Below, piece by piece: positions 6,334-8,829 of a stretch of DNA of 8,829 bases. Origin of the DNA: Oscillospiraceae bacterium (GTDB lineage: Bacteria; Bacillota; Clostridia; Oscillospirales; Oscillospiraceae); NCBI GenBank assembly GCA_009785655.1, contig WQVW01000051.1, positions 1-8,829 on the forward strand, in the 5' to 3' direction. Every line of letters starts with the position of its first letter. Within the stretch, counting starts at the first letter, position 1. A program made the position numbers and the translations under genes. Under the pieces are notes generated by a model. It saw only the letters and a list, made by a program, of their open reading frames with translations. It made no database searches and was not told the origin of the DNA.

Positions 6334-6385
6334 GCGGTGGTCTGTTTTGTTTATCTCAAAATAGACTGCCGTTTTATATATTTTT
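6334..6385 (+). terminator. Riboswitch expression platform: intrinsic terminator before modA
   Basis: Bases 6334-6348 pair with 6358-6372 over all 15 positions (several G-U) around a nine-base loop. The U-rich run UUUAUAUAUUUUU (6373-6385) follows. It stands between the aptamer and modA, so cofactor binding most likely decides between stopping here and reading into modABC. It would also stop read-through from the upstream operon. I could not identify a clear antiterminator pairing by eye. Confidence 0.85.
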
Positions 6386-6420
6386 CAAATTTTATTATTT
6401 ATGGAAAGAGGATATTCAAA

Positions 6421-7212
6421 ATGAAGAAAAAACTAGCATTGGTTCTCGCCGCGTTGGCATTCTTAACACTGCCGATTCTGTCCGGCTGCGGACAATCTGC
6501 GGATGACAGCGAGACGGATGTCATTGTGTTCGCCGCCGCGTCGATGGCTGGGGTGCTTGCTGAAATCGCCGAGCTATATACCGAGTCAAACGTAAATTTG
6601 ATATTCAATTTCGATTCATCCGGCACCTTGCGGACGCAAATCCAAGGCGGGGCGCAGGCTGATTTGTTTATCTCCGCGTCTCAGCGAGAGATGGATGAAC
6701 TTGACTATCAAGACTTTGTGATGTATAGTACGCGTGTTGATTTTCTTGAAAATCAGGTCGTGCTCGTCGTCCCGTCGGATAACCCAAGAGGTATAGAGAG
6801 CTTTGCCGATATGGTTGAGGCACTGCTTTCAGGGGACACGCTGATGGCGATGGGTAACAGTGATGTGCCTGTTGGCAGATATGCGCAGCAGATTTTGTCT
6901 TATTTCGGACTTGATGACGCGGAACTCGCGCGAACCGGAGTGATCAGCTATGGCGCGAATGTCAGAGAAGTGGCGACGCAGGTCAGCATGGGCGGTGTCG
7001 ATTTCGGTATTGTCTATTTGACCGACGCGGTGGATAATGACCTCGTTGTTGTTGATATCGCCACCGGGGAGATGTCCGGCAGGGTGCTATATCCCGCCGC
7101 CGTGATGAATATCAGCGAAAACCCCGAAGCGGCGAAAGCGTTCCTGGATTTTTTGGTCGGAGACACTGCGATGGCTGTGTTTACAGCATGGGGCTTTACT
7201 CCGCTTGTGTAG
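6421..7212 (+). CDS. modA: Molybdate-binding lipoprotein of ABC transporter
   Basis: A 263-residue extracytoplasmic binding protein that captures molybdate (or tungstate) and delivers it to ModB. Residues 1-22 form a lipoprotein signal peptide: MKKK, a hydrophobic core, then LSGC with Cys23 as the lipid-anchored residue, as expected for a Gram-positive cell. Oxyanion-contact regions typical of ModA are FAAASM (Ser41), FDSSGTL (Ser66/Ser67), GAQADLFISAS and DVPVGRYAQQIL. ATG 6421 has AGAGG at 6407-6411 and gives a proper signal peptide. Longer frames upstream run through the terminator and are rejected. modB follows 26 bases later. Expression should be controlled by the Moco riboswitch in the leader. 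Sequence alone does not separate molybdate from tungstate preference. Confidence 0.94.
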   Translation: MKKKLALVLAALAFLTLPILSGCGQSADDSETDVIVFAAASMAGVLAEIAELYTESNVNLIFNFDSSGTLRTQIQGGAQADLFISASQREMDELDYQDFVMYSTRVDFLENQVVLVVPSDNPRGIESFADMVEALLSGDTLMAMGNSDVPVGRYAQQILSYFGLDDAELARTGVISYGANVREVATQVSMGGVDFGIVYLTDAVDNDLVVVDIATGEMSGRVLYPAAVMNISENPEAAKAFLDFLVGDTAMAVFTAWGFTPLV

Positions 7213-7238
7213 TTTTGTAGCAAGGAGTTGTCATCATT

Positions 7239-7907
7239 ATGGATTTATTCCCGCTCTGGAATTCATTGAGAATAGCCGCTATCAGTTCCGTTATTGTGTT
7301 TTTCACGGGGATACTGGCGGCGTATTACGCGTCTAAATTCCCACGTGTGTTGAAGGGTATTGTGGATGTGATTCTCACGCTGCCGCTGGTGCTGCCACCT
7401 ACGGTAATTGGATATTTCCTTTGGACACTATTAGGAACGCGGCAGCCTGTGGGTGGTTTTTTCGCCCGCTTTGGACTGCAGTTTGTGATGACATGGTACG
7501 GCGGCGTGATCGCCGCTGCCGTCATCGCGTTTCCGCTGATGTACCGCACAGCGCGCGGGGCTTTTGAGAGTTTTGATGAAACGCTGGCCTATTCCGGCAA
7601 AACCCTTGGCCTGAGCAATTCATATATCTTTTGGCGTATCCGTATGCCTGCGTGCCGTCAAGGGATTTTGGCGGGAATTGTCCTCGCGTTTGCCCGCGCC
7701 CTTGGGGAGTTCGGTGCCACCAGTATGCTGGTCGGCTACACGCCGGGCAGAACAGCGACAATCGCCACAACGGTATATCATTTCTGGGTGACGCAGAACG
7801 ACGCGGCGGCATTCAGATGGGTGATGATTAACCTCGCAATCAGTGCGGCGGTGCTGCTGGCGGTGAATATGCTGGAGCGGCGGAACAAAAGGGCGGTGAT
7901 ACGATGA
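7239..7907 (+). CDS. modB: Molybdate ABC transporter permease
   Basis: The 222-residue membrane subunit forms the molybdate channel and couples to ModC. Hydrophobic segments are seen near residues 10-30, 41-65, 86-102, 143-166 and 194-212. The cytoplasmic EAA-type coupling loop is at about 113-137 (E114, A117, G124 within DETLAYSGKTLGLSNSY), followed by the ModB hallmark ARALGEFGATSMLVG. LPLVLPPTVIGYFL is also characteristic of the family. An AAGGAG ribosome binding site lies upstream of ATG 7239. The stop codon overlaps the modC start (ATGA), so translation is coupled. Length is normal and nothing is missing. Confidence 0.95.
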   Translation: MDLFPLWNSLRIAAISSVIVFFTGILAAYYASKFPRVLKGIVDVILTLPLVLPPTVIGYFLWTLLGTRQPVGGFFARFGLQFVMTWYGGVIAAAVIAFPLMYRTARGAFESFDETLAYSGKTLGLSNSYIFWRIRMPACRQGILAGIVLAFARALGEFGATSMLVGYTPGRTATIATTVYHFWVTQNDAAAFRWVMINLAISAAVLLAVNMLERRNKRAVIR

Positions 7908-8829
7908 GCCTTTTGGTCGATATCAAGAAAAAGCTTGGAAACTTTCATTTGAACGTAAGCTTCGAGACTGACAGCGGCGTACTGGGTCTGCTGGGTGAAT
8001 CCGGCTGCGGGAAAAGCATGACGCTGAAATGCATTGCCGGTATTGAAAAACCGGACGAAGGCAAAATTATACTCAACAGCGTGACGCTGTTCGACTCCGC
8101 CCGGAGAATTAATGTTCCGCCGCAGAAGCGCAGGCTTGGGTACCTATTCCAGAATTACGCGCTGTTCCCGAACATGAATGTAAGGCAAAACATCTTATGC
8201 GGTTTGCGGAACGAGGCAGATAAAGCCGCGAGAGCGCGTACGTTGGATGAGATTATTGAACTCATGCAGCTCCGCGGGCTTGAAAAACACCGCCCGAATG
8301 AGTTATCGGGCGGCCAACAGCAAAGGGTGGCACTGGGGCGAATTTTAGTCGGGAGTCCAAATCTGCTGATGCTGGACGAGCCGTTTTCCGCGTTGGACAG
8401 TCACTTGCGGTCGCAATTGCAATTGCAGCTACAGAATCTATTAAAGCAGTTTGGCAAAGATGTCCTGATGGTCACCCACGACAGGGACGAGGCGTACCGG
8501 CTTTGCCATCGGATAGCACTGATTGACAACGGGAAAATCCTGACGAACAAAGGCGCGAAGGATCTGTTCAATGACCCGGAAAGCCGCAAAGCGGCACTTC
8601 TGACGGGCTGCAAAAATATAGCGGATGCGGTCAAATCAGGTGAACGCGAAGTCACGGTTCCAGATTGGGGCGTTAGATTCATCACTGCGAATCCGGTGCG
8701 TGACGGATTGTGTGCAGTCGGCATACGTGCGCACTATTTCAACACGGAAACAGCAACTAACCGCAATCCGATAAACATCACCGGAGAGATGGAAGAACCG
8801 TTTGAGTACATGGTGCAGTTCCGCTATAA
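7904..8829 (+). CDS. modC: Molybdate ABC transporter ATPase, 3'-truncated by window end
   Basis: The ATP-hydrolysing subunit of the molybdate importer; 308 codons are in the window without a stop. Visible motifs are Walker A GESGCGKSMT (31-40), Q-loop Gln83 in YLFQNYALFP, signature LSGGQQQR (134-141), Walker B LLMLDE (154-159) with D-loop SALD, and H-loop His192 in VTHDRDEA. After about residue 230 comes a C-terminal regulatory region (TGCKNIADAV, WGVRF, GLCAVGIRAHYF) of the kind found in clostridial-type ModC. ModC proteins of this type are usually somewhat longer than what is seen, so only a short piece should be missing. The TAA that ends the window is in another frame (this frame reads ...TTC CGC TAT AA), so it is not the modC stop. 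ATG 7904 overlaps the modB stop. Confidence 0.94.
   Translation, partial: MSLLVDIKKKLGNFHLNVSFETDSGVLGLLGESGCGKSMTLKCIAGIEKPDEGKIILNSVTLFDSARRINVPPQKRRLGYLFQNYALFPNMNVRQNILCGLRNEADKAARARTLDEIIELMQLRGLEKHRPNELSGGQQQRVALGRILVGSPNLLMLDEPFSALDSHLRSQLQLQLQNLLKQFGKDVLMVTHDRDEAYRLCHRIALIDNGKILTNKGAKDLFNDPESRKAALLTGCKNIADAVKSGEREVTVPDWGVRFITANPVRDGLCAVGIRAHYFNTETATNRNPINITGEMEEPFEYMVQFRY

Noticed and set aside
6316..6420. Longer ModA start inside the leader
   Set aside because: It would translate the aptamer 3' strand and the terminator hairpin and destroy the lipoprotein signal peptide.
8401..8724. Minus-strand frame of 107 codons
   Set aside because: Antisense to the intact modC frame, with no recognisable motifs.
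8827..8829. TAA at the window end as the modC stop
   Set aside because: It is in a different frame from modC, which reads TAT then AA at the edge; the gene simply continues beyond the window. No frameshift is needed, since all motifs lie in one frame.

Overview
The window reads like part of a chromosome of an anaerobic Gram-positive bacterium, most likely a member of the Clostridia. Supporting signs are strong AGGAGG-type ribosome binding sites, classical intrinsic terminators, an extended -10 promoter, a glycyl-radical-enzyme activase, the split (streptococcal-type) CoaB and CoaC pair, a lipoprotein ModA, and a molybdenum-cofactor riboswitch of the kind found in Clostridia. All genes lie on the + strand, in three transcription blocks. 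The first and last genes are cut by the window edges.

Block 1 (1-2893): the C-terminal part of a 3-hydroxyacyl-CoA dehydrogenase-like NAD enzyme, a spacer with three stacked palindromes, a small cupin, and a complete YdiF/propionate-type CoA-transferase. A strong terminator closes the block. Together these look like part of a catabolic route for an organic acid: CoA activation by transfer, oxidation of a 3-hydroxy intermediate, and a cupin of unknown role. The substrate cannot be read from the sequence.

Block 2 (2899-6142): a palindromic operator candidate overlapping an extended -10 promoter, then a glycyl-radical-enzyme activase, coaB, coaC and a P1-family (DmpA/ThnT-like) self-cleaving hydrolase, tightly packed. 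coaB and coaC carry out the two middle steps of CoA synthesis (phosphopantothenate to phosphopantetheine). coaC has no ATG, GTG or TTG at its expected start; the best start is ATC. The P1 hydrolase beside coaBC suggests pantetheine or pantothenate salvage, because a known family member (ThnT) hydrolyses a pantetheine amide. The glycyl-radical partner of the activase is not in the window.

Block 3 (6132-8829): a near-perfect sigma-A promoter whose -35 lies in the last codons of the hydrolase gene, a molybdenum-cofactor riboswitch with a textbook GAAA-tetraloop/11-nt-receptor pair, an intrinsic terminator, and then modA-modB-modC for molybdate import. The layout implies that import is shut off by premature termination when cofactor is plentiful. 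modC is still open at the window end.
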